From the NCBI GenBank assembly GCA_016286785.1, contig JAEEUB010000004.1:1-56636 (forward strand): a stretch of DNA of 56,636 nucleotides, written 5' to 3'. Of this stretch, positions 41,729 to 49,075 are shown in pieces. The position numbers and the translations under genes are program-made. Every line of letters starts with the position of its first letter. Position 1 is the first letter of the stretch. Source of the DNA: Candidatus Saccharimonadota bacterium (lineage in GTDB: Bacteria > Patescibacteriota > Saccharimonadia > Saccharimonadales > Saccharimonadaceae). Below the pieces are notes generated by a model, which saw nothing but the letters and a program-made list of their open reading frames with translations, searched no databases and was not told the origin of the DNA.

Positions 41729-43042
41729 TTATTGTTGAAGATGTAAAGAATGGTAATAATATTGGATTACGTCAATCTTGGCGTCTTGGCGCATTGAATG
41801 TCCATTTCTTTCTATCTTTTGCCTAATCATTTTTTCTAGTTTTTTCTTACGATTTTCATCGGTTATTCTATCGGCGGCATCAGCTAATTCCAAAATATCC
41901 GTTTCGTCTTCTAACTTTTCATCGAAAAATTCAATTAATCTATCAAAAATCTCATCGTCAACTATGCTTAATGAGCAGAGAATTGTAGATTTCAAACCAT
42001 CGATTAATTCGTTACCCTCTCGATTTGTATCTATTCTAAACTCCTTCTCTCGATAGAAATGCGATTTGTCATCCCAGTCTTGCACTTGTTTAGTTCTAGG
42101 CTGAAGCAACTGATTTTGTCGCATTAAACTACCTAAACTATAAAGCGCAGTAAGTCCGTCTATGTTACCAGTTTGCGCAAGAATATCTATCGTACTAATA
42201 TTTTCGTCGTTTTTTGAGAAGAACGCACTAACATTAAATTTGAAGGAACCATCTTCTATGTATTCTTCGTAATTTCGATGGGTAATTTGCCAAGCAAATC
42301 CTTCAGTCCGCCTCATGAATCGTTCGCTTTCTGCTATTTTAGTCGGAACGGGAATTTTCTGTAGTTTAGCAACAAGAAAAATAGAGTCATGACAGCTGGA
42401 AGAATATGCCCTTAATTTACGGACACCACGCCGTACGTCCTGTATATCTTCTAAACTAATATTTTCGTGTTGAACAATAGGCTTAACTACGGTGTCAATA
42501 AAATTTGCATTTTTCTCGTGAACACGTTTTTGGATTTTGGCAGGAAGACCTTGATACGCTATTCCATCACTAGAAAAATTATAGTAATAATTTTCGCTAA
42601 GAAGGCTTATTCCTATAGCGGAGTTATCTAATTTCCTTATCCAATCTTCTGCAGCTGCCACTCTATCCAGCATTTGGGGCTCACCTTGACTTGCTGCATA
42701 TACTCTTCCGCGTTCCGCCATCAACTTAGCGAACGGACTAATTTTGGATTTACCGAAGAACTGATCTGGGCTAGTTTTTTCAGGTTCATCATGTCGATAG
42801 CTGTCAAGCACGTCTTGACGAGCTTTTTCTTCATCTGAGCTAGCAGTACCGGTGATACTATCCAGGCCTTCCATTGTCCGACGTTTACTTTCTTCTATCA
42901 TTCTTCTGTCGGCTACATCTGGCTCAAATGGGGAAGTCTTTTTTAAGCTATCCCATGCTCTCTCATTAGTTTCTTCGTCAAGATGCTCATCGTAATCATT
43001 AAGGCCTTCAAGGGATCTCCTGCGCCTAAATTCCAACGACAT
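41729..43042 (-). CDS. Unknown 437-residue charged protein
   Basis: No family recognised. The first 105 residues are highly charged and low in order (EFRRRRSLEGLNDYDEHLDE, RRMIEESKRRTMEGLDSITG, with a repeated R-R-x(1,3)-EGL pattern). Residues 110-400 look folded and alpha-helical, with YYYNFSSDGIAYQGLPAKIQ, VRRGVRKLRAYSSSCHDSIF and a C-terminal leucine-rich helical part (ILELADAADRITDENRKKKLEK). There is no signal peptide or membrane helix. Start ATG 43042 is set by GGAGG at 6 nt. The adjacent ATG-preceding TTG belongs to the spacer. The gene stands alone, with tRNA-Thr upstream, a place where accessory genes often settle. Confidence 0.7.
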   Translation of the reverse strand: MSLEFRRRRSLEGLNDYDEHLDEETNERAWDSLKKTSPFEPDVADRRMIEESKRRTMEGLDSITGTASSDEEKARQDVLDSYRHDEPEKTSPDQFFGKSKISPFAKLMAERGRVYAASQGEPQMLDRVAAAEDWIRKLDNSAIGISLLSENYYYNFSSDGIAYQGLPAKIQKRVHEKNANFIDTVVKPIVQHENISLEDIQDVRRGVRKLRAYSSSCHDSIFLVAKLQKIPVPTKIAESERFMRRTEGFAWQITHRNYEEYIEDGSFKFNVSAFFSKNDENISTIDILAQTGNIDGLTALYSLGSLMRQNQLLQPRTKQVQDWDDKSHFYREKEFRIDTNREGNELIDGLKSTILCSLSIVDDEIFDRLIEFFDEKLEDETDILELADAADRITDENRKKKLEKMIRQKIERNGHSMRQDAKIDVIQYYYHSLHLQQ

Positions 43043-43116
43043 CAATTACCTCCTTTTATTCAATCATTCCAATAACCCGAATCAATTTATTTTTGTCAAA
43101 AAAAACATAATAGTTT

Positions 43117-43192
43117 TGGAGCCGTGAGCCAGGCTTGAACTGGCGACCTGCCGCTTACAAGGCGGCTGCTCTACCAACTGAGCTATCACGGC
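43117..43192 (-). tRNA. tRNA-Thr (anticodon TGT), CCA encoded
   Basis: Acceptor GCCGTGA/TCACGGC, D arm GCTCAGTTGGTAGAGC, anticodon arm GCCGC-CTTGTAA-GCGGC, T arm CCAG-TTCAAGC-CTGG, discriminator T and CCA in the DNA. Confidence 0.96.
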
Positions 43193-43223
43193 CTGCGATA
43201 ATTATATCACACTTGCCCCAAAT

Positions 43224-43769
43224 TTAGTAATTCTCTGCTTTGATTTCGAAATAGGCTTGTGGGTGATTGCAAACCGGACAAACCTCAGGTGCTTCTTTGC
43301 CGACTACAATGTGGCCGCAGTTTCGGCAAACCCAAATTGCGTCGCCATCTTTTGAGAATACTTTCTTTTCTTTAACATTAGATAGTAATTTGCGGTATCT
43401 TTCTTCGTGGGATTTTTCGATTGCGGCTACGGCCTCAAATTTGTCTGCTAGCTCATTAAATCCTTCTTCGCGAGCCGTTTCTGCAAATCCTTTGTACATG
43501 TCGGTCCATTCATAATTTTCGCCATCAGCAGCAGATTCTAGATTTGTCATTGTTTCTTCAACCTCTCCGCCGTGAAGTTCCTTATACCACATTTTGGCGT
43601 GCTCTTTTTCGTTGTCGGCAGTCTCAAGGAAGATAGCTGCAATTTGTTCAAAACCATCCTTTTTAGCCTTTGAGGCGAAAAATGTGTATTTGTTGCGCGC
43701 CTGGCTTTCACCCGCAAATGCAGCTTCTAGATTTTTTTCGGTTTTGGTGCCGGTATATTTGGTTTTCAT
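43224..43769 (-). CDS. Rubrerythrin
   Basis: 181 residues. The four-helix diiron domain has the ligand blocks [14 protein letters not shown] and [13 protein letters not shown] in the first half, and [21 protein letters not shown]-type residues (seen as [15 protein letters not shown]) in the second. The C-terminal rubredoxin-like knuckles are CRNCGH and CPVCNH. Rubrerythrin reduces hydrogen peroxide with electrons from rubredoxin or NAD(P)H systems; it suits an anaerobic or microaerobic life. A strong AAAGGA precedes the ATG; the SDR gene ends 23 bp before it. Confidence 0.95.
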   Translation of the reverse strand: MKTKYTGTKTEKNLEAAFAGESQARNKYTFFASKAKKDGFEQIAAIFLETADNEKEHAKMWYKELHGGEVEETMTNLESAADGENYEWTDMYKGFAETAREEGFNELADKFEAVAAIEKSHEERYRKLLSNVKEKKVFSKDGDAIWVCRNCGHIVVGKEAPEVCPVCNHPQAYFEIKAENY

Positions 43770-43791
43770 TATTGTCCTTTCTTATTATTGA

Positions 43792-44553
43792 TTAAATACA
43801 TGTGTAACCACCATCAACTGGCAAAATAGCGCCAGTTACATATGAGGCTTCGCTTGATGCTAAAAATACGACCGCTGCATCCAGCTCACCTTCTTTGCCG
43901 TAGCGTTTCATTGGTACATGGGTTTTTGCGAAATCTTGAAATCTAGGAGTATCAAGGACGGAGGATGTAAGCTCTGTGTAAAAATAACCAGGACAGATTG
44001 CGTTGCAGGTTATTCCATCAGTTGCGAGTTCTGCGGCTACGGCTCTAGTGAAGTTGACTACTGCTCCTTTAGAAGCATGATAGGCTACGGTGCTAATTTC
44101 CGTGTTGCCAACTAGGCCATACATAGAGGCGATATTGATAATTCTACCATATCCGTGTTTTTTCATGATGCTAGCGAATGCTCTTGTCATTTTGAAAACA
44201 CTGGTTTCGTCTGTATTGATTGTAAAATCCCATTCTTCGTCTGTCATATCAATTACGCCTTTATCTTTAGAAGCTCCGGCGCAATTGATTAAAATGTCTA
44301 CTTTTCCAAATTCATCCTCGGTTTTTTTAGCTGCTTGGTTTATTTCTTCTGTTATTGTTACATCACATTTTATGATTAAAACTTTTTTTGCTCCTTTCTC
44401 TAATAGCTTTGGCTTTAGCTCTTCTAGACGTTCTAAGCGGCGAGCCAGAATAACTAAGCTAGCTTTTTGTCTGGCTAGAGCTAGTGCCATTTGCTGACCT
44501 AATCCAGAAGAAGCTCCTGAGACTACTGCCACTCTTCCTTCTAAATTGAACAT
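43792..44553 (-). CDS. Short-chain dehydrogenase/reductase
   Basis: 253 residues, classical SDR. Cofactor loop GASSGLGQQMA, NCAGASKD, catalytic Ser in INIASMYG, catalytic YHASKGA (Tyr-x3-Lys), and CPGYFYTEL. Arg-rich residues after the second strand (ARRLERLEEL) favour NADP(H). The C-terminus ATGAILPVDGGYT-like ending (seen as YVTGAILPVDGGY) is typical. Similar to gluconate 5-dehydrogenase and FabG-type enzymes, so the substrate cannot be set from sequence. AAAGGAG precedes the ATG. Confidence 0.88.
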   Translation of the reverse strand: MFNLEGRVAVVSGASSGLGQQMALALARQKASLVILARRLERLEELKPKLLEKGAKKVLIIKCDVTITEEINQAAKKTEDEFGKVDILINCAGASKDKGVIDMTDEEWDFTINTDETSVFKMTRAFASIMKKHGYGRIINIASMYGLVGNTEISTVAYHASKGAVVNFTRAVAAELATDGITCNAICPGYFYTELTSSVLDTPRFQDFAKTHVPMKRYGKEGELDAAVVFLASSEASYVTGAILPVDGGYTCI

Positions 44554-44590
44554 TTTACTCCTTTCTGCTAGTTTTATTATAACAAATTTA

Positions 44591-44599
44591 TGATAAAAT
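44591..44599 (+). promoter_or_regulatory. Extended -10 promoter of the CDF-like gene
   Basis: TGA-TAAAAT, 9 nt before the ATG at 44609. Confidence 0.5.
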
Positions 44600-44608
44600 T
44601 AGTTGAAG

Positions 44609-45244
44609 ATGTCGGACGGATCATCATCAAATCACACTCATTCGGTGACGGTTCTTAAGGCCGGTTTTTTGGCTGTATTGGTTAATCTATTGCTAGCGGG
44701 TTTTAAGATGACCGTTGGTCTTCTTTCTAATTCCGTAGCCATAACATCAGACGCCTTGCATGGGTTAATCGATACAATTTCTGGTTTTGTTGTAATTATT
44801 AGCGAAAAAATTGGTTCTGTTGAAAGAATTAAACTTAGTCACGAAAAGATAGAGAAAATTGGGGCTGTCTTTATTGCTCTGATAATCTTGATGGTTGGAA
44901 TACATATTATTGTGGAGTCAGTTGAGGGGTTAATAAATCCTGAGCCGATTGAATATTCTTTGTCAGCTATTGTAGTTATGATTATCAGTATTATCTCAAA
45001 AGCTCTGCTCGGGCGATATCTCAAGATTACGGGCGAGAGGGTCGCTTCTAGCACTTTAGTTGCTAGTAGTGTTGAAACGATTAATGATAGTCTTATTGGT
45101 GGTGCTGTACTATTATCAGTTTTAGTTCATTTGATTTGGCAAATAAATATCGAGCCCTGTGTGAGCCTTATAATCTCGATTCTTATAATTAAGCACGGAA
45201 TCGAACTTATTATTCCCAATCATTCTTTAAAGCATCGTCATTAG
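44609..45244 (+). CDS. Cation diffusion facilitator-like transporter without the cytoplasmic domain
   Basis: 211 residues with six membrane helices. The first helices carry the family block GLLSNSVAITSDALHGLIDTISG (metal site in helix 2: SDALH ... D), and the helix 3-4 part has KIGAVFIALIILMVGIHIIVES. The helix 5 site, usually HxxxD, reads VETINDSL, so one ligand has changed. The soluble C-terminal domain of about 90 residues is absent; the protein ends IPNHSLKHRH soon after helix 6. It may therefore be a regulatory-domain-free exporter or no longer active. ATG 44609 is chosen over an in-frame TTG six bases upstream. Confidence 0.82.
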   Translation: MSDGSSSNHTHSVTVLKAGFLAVLVNLLLAGFKMTVGLLSNSVAITSDALHGLIDTISGFVVIISEKIGSVERIKLSHEKIEKIGAVFIALIILMVGIHIIVESVEGLINPEPIEYSLSAIVVMIISIISKALLGRYLKITGERVASSTLVASSVETINDSLIGGAVLLSVLVHLIWQINIEPCVSLIISILIIKHGIELIIPNHSLKHRH

Positions 45245-45316
45245 CATCATTAAAAAAACTTGTTTTTTCTTTGAAGAAATATTAAAATAAGCTTAACAAT
45301 AATTAAAGGAGTTTTT

Positions 45317-45835
45317 ATGGATCAAAGTTACGCCGCAACAGTAGTAGCGACTGGTGTCGTTGCTGCAACATTTTCTACTTTTTTTATTTTTTCTTGTTTC
45401 TGGTACCTGCTTCAGATTATTGCTTTATGGAGAGTCTTTAAGAAAGCCGGTGAACCAGGTTGGAAGTCTATCATTCCTATTTATAATTATTATATTTTGT
45501 TTAAGATTACAAAAATGAAAAACTGGTTTTGGTGGATTATCGGTTCTGCCGTTTGTGCTGCTATTATGTATATTGCTGATGGGTCAAACCCGCTTGGAAT
45601 GAATCAAGCGCAGCTTGAAGTCTATGAATGGGGTGCTCACCCTATGGCTCTATTTGCTACAATTATGATCGTTTTTGTCTGTGTTTATTCTGGAATCGTA
45701 AACTGCTATCGTTTGTCTAAAGTATTTGGACATGGAGTTGGTTTTACGTTCGGTCTAATTTTCTTCGAGCCGATTTTTCTGATGATTCTTGGCTTTGGAA
45801 TATCTAAGTACGATAAGAAACGTTTAGCTAAGTAG
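45317..45835 (+). CDS. DUF5684 membrane protein
   Basis: 172 residues with four membrane helices. The family signature is WRVFKKAGEPGWKSIIPIYNYYILFKI, followed by a Trp-rich helix (KNWFWWIIGSAVC) and a C-terminal GHGVGFTFGLIFFEPIFLMILGFG segment. The fold is related to DUF805-like small membrane proteins; the role is unknown. AAAGGAG lies 6 nt before the ATG. Confidence 0.85.
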   Translation: MDQSYAATVVATGVVAATFSTFFIFSCFWYLLQIIALWRVFKKAGEPGWKSIIPIYNYYILFKITKMKNWFWWIIGSAVCAAIMYIADGSNPLGMNQAQLEVYEWGAHPMALFATIMIVFVCVYSGIVNCYRLSKVFGHGVGFTFGLIFFEPIFLMILGFGISKYDKKRLAK

Positions 45836-45854
45836 AATTTTTATAATTCTTACG

Positions 45855-45885
45855 TGAAAAGGGGCCCCTTAGTGGGGCCCCTGCG
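45855..45885 (-). terminator. GC-rich terminator of the second cassette
   Basis: GGGGCCCC-TTAGT-GGGGCCCC followed on the minus strand by TTTTC; it also lies after the DUF5684 stop and can serve both genes. Confidence 0.8.
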
Positions 45886-45899
45886 CTGCCTTCGTGATT

Positions 45900-46430
45900 T
45901 CATCTTTTAAGGAATGCGTTGCTTTCGTCAATCAGCTGCGCTACTTCGCAGATTATGAGGAGATACTCTCTAGCGCGATCTACTCCGAAAAACAAAGCTC
46001 CTAGCACTATCTTTGGGGTGATGCCGACGAGTGTTGGTTCGCCAACCAGTTCGCTCATGACGCCAAGAACTAGGATATTGAGGAAGATTCGGGCTGTTTT
46101 TGTCGCCCAACTTAAGGCGGCGTTATTCAATATCCCATCCTCCATGTCTTCGGCTGTCCTAAAGCAGCTATAACCTTTCCTATATTTGGTTGGCTTGACT
46201 ACTGTTACGATATGGATTCGCTCGTGCAGCTCGTATTTTTTGTCGAGTCGCACGATAAACCCGTATGAGATGTGTTGGATGCAGTAAACGATCAGTGTGG
46301 TCAAGAAAACCACGGTGATGGTGGTCGCGATGTTGTCTATTCTGACTATTGCTGGGCAGCATATCGATGCTATCCACACAATCGTGGTGTCAAGTAGCGA
46401 CGCCAGTGCGAGACATAGTTGTTCGAGCAT
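45900..46430 (-). CDS. Unknown membrane protein in a GC-richer stand-alone cassette
   Basis: 176 residues, no family recognised. Two membrane segments lie near the N-terminus (about 4-27 and 35-58) and a weaker hydrophobic part follows at 113-150; between them is a soluble loop with KKYELHERIHIVTVVKPTKY and a CFRTAEDMEDG turn. The codons are GC-richer than in neighbouring genes (CTC, ATC, GCC, CGA, ACC are frequent). It has its own TTGACA-17-TATAAT promoter, an ~80-nt leader, AGAAAGGG in front of the ATG and its own terminator. In architecture it matches the 99-residue gene at 11.1-11.4 kb, although the proteins show no similarity by eye. Confidence 0.7.
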   Translation of the reverse strand: MLEQLCLALASLLDTTIVWIASICCPAIVRIDNIATTITVVFLTTLIVYCIQHISYGFIVRLDKKYELHERIHIVTVVKPTKYRKGYSCFRTAEDMEDGILNNAALSWATKTARIFLNILVLGVMSELVGEPTLVGITPKIVLGALFFGVDRAREYLLIICEVAQLIDESNAFLKR

Positions 46431-46513
46431 GGTTTCCCTTTCTTGTCGTCCTGTGTAACTTTGTCGTTTTTCCTTTCCGCAGTGCCTTAATGTTCTACTT
46501 AACGTCGAATCTT

Positions 46514-46542
46514 ATTATATACTATTTCTGATTATATGTCAA
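46514..46542 (-). promoter_or_regulatory. Consensus sigma-70-type promoter of the second cassette
   Basis: TTGACA (46537-46542), exactly 17 nt, TATAAT (46514-46519), no TGN extension. Confidence 0.8.
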
Positions 46543-46581
46543 ACAATTCTTATGGCGTGAGTTTATCTGGGAATATATGCG

Positions 46582-46590
46582 TGATATAAT
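46582..46590 (+). promoter_or_regulatory. Extended -10 promoter of the ADP-ribosylglycohydrolase operon
   Basis: TGA-TATAAT, 6 nt before the ATG at 46597. Confidence 0.55.
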
Positions 46591-46596
46591 AATAAT

Positions 46597-47697
46597 ATGA
46601 AAATAAAAGGCTATCGCGAACGGTCTCGAGGTATGTTGGTTGGTTTGGCCATTGGCGATGCTCTTGGCGCTCCGGTTGAATTTCTCCCTGAACCGTCTGA
46701 CGTTTATATTAAAGAGATGGGCGATAAAATTGAACATTTTCATGAAAACTATCGTGCACCTAAAGGTGTATGGACTGATGATACTGAAATGGCACTTTGT
46801 ATTGCTGACAGTTTGCTTTTGAATGAGGGCTATAATTCTTATGATATCATGAATAGATTTTGCGCTTGGAGCGAGGAAGGCTATCGTACCTATGATGGAA
46901 TGCCGGCTTGCGATGTGGGTATGCAGACTCAGCGAGCAATCGACGAATATAATAGCTATCCCGTATTGGCGAAAAATTATCCTAAAACAGAATCCGCTGG
47001 TAATGGCGCCATTATGCGGCTGGCACCAGTAGTTATTGCTAACACTTTTTTAAATAAAAAATATCCTACCTTGCAGGATGGCTTTAGAAAAGGAAAGCTT
47101 GTCGTTGATCCTGAAAATGACGATGGTGAGTATATTGATTTAAAAGACATTACTCCTACGATTGATATGGCAATTTTGTCTTGTCGTGAAACACATAACT
47201 CTATCGCCGCCGAAGCAACGACGGCACTGTTTGCAACGATGCTTTACTGTGCTTTGCATGGGCTTCCTAAAAACCATATTGCTTCGTATTGTGGACGTTG
47301 GATTATGAACGAAGAATATGACCACTTCTATCTCGATAACTCCGAAAAACTAATAAATAGAGCTTTAGAAAAAGACGGAGAGAAATTATGCAATCTCGGT
47401 GGATACATCGTTGATGCCTTCACTATTGCTCTTTGGGGTTTGATGAACTTCAATAATTTCAAAGATGGCATGATGGCAGTAATTAGATTAGGTGGAGACA
47501 CCGATACTAATGGCGCAATCTATGGTCAACTCGCAGGTGCTTATTACGGCTATGAGGCAATTCCGGAAGAATGGCGCAGGAACGTTTATTTAGCGGATGA
47601 ATTAGTCGAGATTGCTGATAAATTATTAGAAATGAAAAAATGTCCGATTATTCAGACAAGATTTGAAGACGATAAATATTTTAAGGAGAAAAAATGA
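46597..47697 (+). CDS. ADP-ribosylglycohydrolase (DraG/ARH family)
   Basis: 366 residues. The family blocks are RSRGMLVGLAIGDALGAPVE, GVWTDDTEMALCIADSLL (the TDDT metal site), GNGAIMRLAPV, and near the end VIRLGGDTDTNGAIYGQLAGAYYG (GGDTDT, second metal site). These acids bind the two Mg or Mn ions that cleave the ADP-ribose bond, so catalytic competence is likely. A region of about 35 residues near 150-195 (FRKGKLVVDPENDDGEY) is an insert compared with short forms. No ADP-ribosyltransferase (DraT, DarT, Tre1) is in the window. It overlaps the next gene by 4 bp (ATGA). Confidence 0.93.
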   Translation: MKIKGYRERSRGMLVGLAIGDALGAPVEFLPEPSDVYIKEMGDKIEHFHENYRAPKGVWTDDTEMALCIADSLLLNEGYNSYDIMNRFCAWSEEGYRTYDGMPACDVGMQTQRAIDEYNSYPVLAKNYPKTESAGNGAIMRLAPVVIANTFLNKKYPTLQDGFRKGKLVVDPENDDGEYIDLKDITPTIDMAILSCRETHNSIAAEATTALFATMLYCALHGLPKNHIASYCGRWIMNEEYDHFYLDNSEKLINRALEKDGEKLCNLGGYIVDAFTIALWGLMNFNNFKDGMMAVIRLGGDTDTNGAIYGQLAGAYYGYEAIPEEWRRNVYLADELVEIADKLLEMKKCPIIQTRFEDDKYFKEKK

Positions 47698-48029
47698 CAA
47701 AAGAAAAATGGCCAGGTTGGATTAGTAGGAGTGAAAACTCAGAATATTTGGAAAAAATAAAATTTGAGTACATTGTTAGCGCCGAACTCAAGAGAGATGA
47801 TCCTTATTATGAAAGGGTAGCATCCCTTTGGGATATTTCCCTTGATTTAGATATCGATGGGCAAAAATCACACGCATTCATAGATTATACGAACCCTCTC
47901 GTCGAGAAGTTTGAAAAATATTTAAGCACCTCAAAAGATTTCGTTATAACTGAAGATGAAAGGCCTATGCAGTACGGAAGATACGTTTACGAAAGAAAAG
48001 AAAATATAAAAGGTAAGAAAAATGGCTAA
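47694..48029 (+). CDS. Unknown 111-residue protein in the ADP-ribosylglycohydrolase operon
   Basis: A soluble, charged protein with no family recognised. Features: MTKEKWPGWISRSENSEYLE at the start, an acidic centre (ISLDLDIDGQKSHAFIDYTN), and a basic end (RYVYERKENIKGKKNG). Its overlaps with both neighbours (4 bp upstream, 8 bp downstream) mean that the three proteins are made from one message in set proportion, so a role with the ADP-ribose enzymes is inferred. Confidence 0.7.
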   Translation: MTKEKWPGWISRSENSEYLEKIKFEYIVSAELKRDDPYYERVASLWDISLDLDIDGQKSHAFIDYTNPLVEKFEKYLSTSKDFVITEDERPMQYGRYVYERKENIKGKKNG

Positions 48030-48399
48030 TTACGACAAGTATGGCTTTATTACCGAACTAGACAAAAACGAAATCTTTGTTTTTGGAAGCAATGGTCAAG
48101 GTGCTCACCTTGGTGGAGCCGCTGCTACTGCCGTACATAAATTTGGAGCTAAGATGGGCCAAGCAGAGGGATTGCAGGGCCAAAGTTATGCCATTAACAC
48201 CATGGACTCTGAAGACGAAATGTATGCCCAGATCGGCAGATTCCTAGATTTCGCCAAAAGCCACCCAGAGCTTACTTTCCTAGTAACGGAAATCGGATGC
48301 GGAATAGCAGGTTATAGCCCAGAGCAAATTGCGCCACATTTTAAGGATCATTCTAAGAACGTAATTCTTCCAGACTCTTTTACTCAAATATTCAAGTAG
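48022..48399 (+). CDS. A1S_2505-like (macrodomain-like) protein
   Basis: 125 residues. NEIFVFGSNGQGAHLGGAAATAVHKFGAKMGQAEGLQGQSYAI matches a short family named after Acinetobacter A1S_2505 (quoted here in two parts: NEIFVFGSNGQGAHLGGAA and KMGQAEGLQGQSYAI), common in phages and host genomes. The GSN-x-GxHxxGAA loop and FLVTEIGCGIAGYSPEQIAP resemble the phosphate loops of macrodomains, which bind ADP-ribose. Placed behind an ADP-ribosylglycohydrolase, a role in recognising or removing ADP-ribose or a NAD derivative is a natural inference. The family's biochemistry is not known to me. Confidence 0.75.
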   Translation: MANYDKYGFITELDKNEIFVFGSNGQGAHLGGAAATAVHKFGAKMGQAEGLQGQSYAINTMDSEDEMYAQIGRFLDFAKSHPELTFLVTEIGCGIAGYSPEQIAPHFKDHSKNVILPDSFTQIFK

Positions 48400-48402
48400 C
48401 CT

Positions 48403-48520
48403 TTCCTGAGCCGACGCATTTATAGATATAGCGATACGTTGCGAGGAACTATCGCTTGGCAATTGAATGTGCTAGACGCTGTTATTGCCAATTAATTAAT
48501 TGCGGCCGTCGGCTCGGGAA
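48403..48520. other. Structured element, three-way-junction shape
   Basis: Outer stem TTCCTGAGCCGACG (48403-48416) with CGTCGGCTCGGGAA (48507-48520), one mismatch wobble. Inside are two hairpins: AGCGATA ... TATCGCT and TTGGCAAT ... ATTGCCAA. The element starts three bases after the stop of the macro-like gene and is followed by AAAAAC, not by T, so it does not look like a simple terminator of that operon. Confidence 0.65.
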
Positions 48521-48534
48521 AAACTACTTGGTCC

Positions 48535-48605
48535 TGTTCCGGCTCATAACGACGACAATATAAATGGAGTTTATGGCTCGTACGATATAAGCCGGAGCAA
48601 ATATG
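48535..48605. other. Second inverted-repeat element
   Basis: TTCCGGCT and AGCCGGAG close a loop of about 45 nt that contains ATAAAT-GGAG-TTTAT. From here to 48741 nothing else is supported. Confidence 0.45.
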
Positions 48606-48741
48606 GAAAGCAATTCTTCAATGATTTCAAGTAATCATACATTTCTCCTCAGTTAAGTTAATATAGGGGATGTACTAGTGGGTTGGCCACTCTGAAACCA
48701 TCATCAACGAAATTGCATAATTGAATAACGGATCCATCGAA

Positions 48742-48793
48742 AAACACCTCGTTCTACCTAGTCAATTGACTAAATGAAACGAGGTGTTTCTGA
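48742..48793 (-). terminator. Terminator after tRNA-Thr(GGT)
   Basis: AAACACCTCGTT (48742-48753) and AACGAGGTGTTT (48778-48789) form a 12-bp stem; the loop contains the palindrome AGTCAATTGACT; the minus strand continues in TTTTT. Confidence 0.85.
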
Positions 48794-48800
48794 TGCTATA

Positions 48801-48876
48801 TGGAGCCGCCAACCAGGTTTGAACTGGTGACCTTCGCCTTACCATGGCGACGCTCTACCAACTGAGCTATAGCGGC
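48801..48876 (-). tRNA. tRNA-Thr (anticodon GGT), CCA encoded
   Basis: Acceptor GCCGCTA/TGGCGGC with one G-T pair, D arm GCTCAGTTGGTAGAGC, anticodon arm TCGCC-ATGGTAA-GGCGA, T arm CCAG-TTCAAAC-CTGG, discriminator T and CCA. Confidence 0.96.
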
Positions 48877-48896
48877 ATATGATAAAATGTGCTCAA

Positions 48897-48971
48897 CTTG
48901 CCATTTTAGCGTTCAGGGGTAGGACCATGGTCTTACCATGGATGCGCTACTACCAACTGAGCTAAGACGGC
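48897..48971 (-). pseudogene. Decayed tRNA-Thr(GGT)-like copy
   Basis: Minus strand reads GCCGTCTTAGCTCAGTTGGT then AGTAGCGCATCC-ATGGTAA; the D arm and the anticodon loop ATGGTAA match the intact tRNA-Thr 20 bp away. The anticodon stem is altered (CATCC against GACCA), the T arm is no longer TTCAAxC, and the 3' end reads AATGGCAAG instead of CCA. The acceptor retains only GCC/GGC. It therefore looks non-functional. Confidence 0.7.
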
Positions 48972-49075
48972 ATGTATGTTTTTATTATATCATACTTTTA
49001 TCGTCTTATTGTATTTTTTTAGAATAGCTTTTTTGAGATTAATTATTTTTTTTAAGTTATTATGTCAAATCAAAT

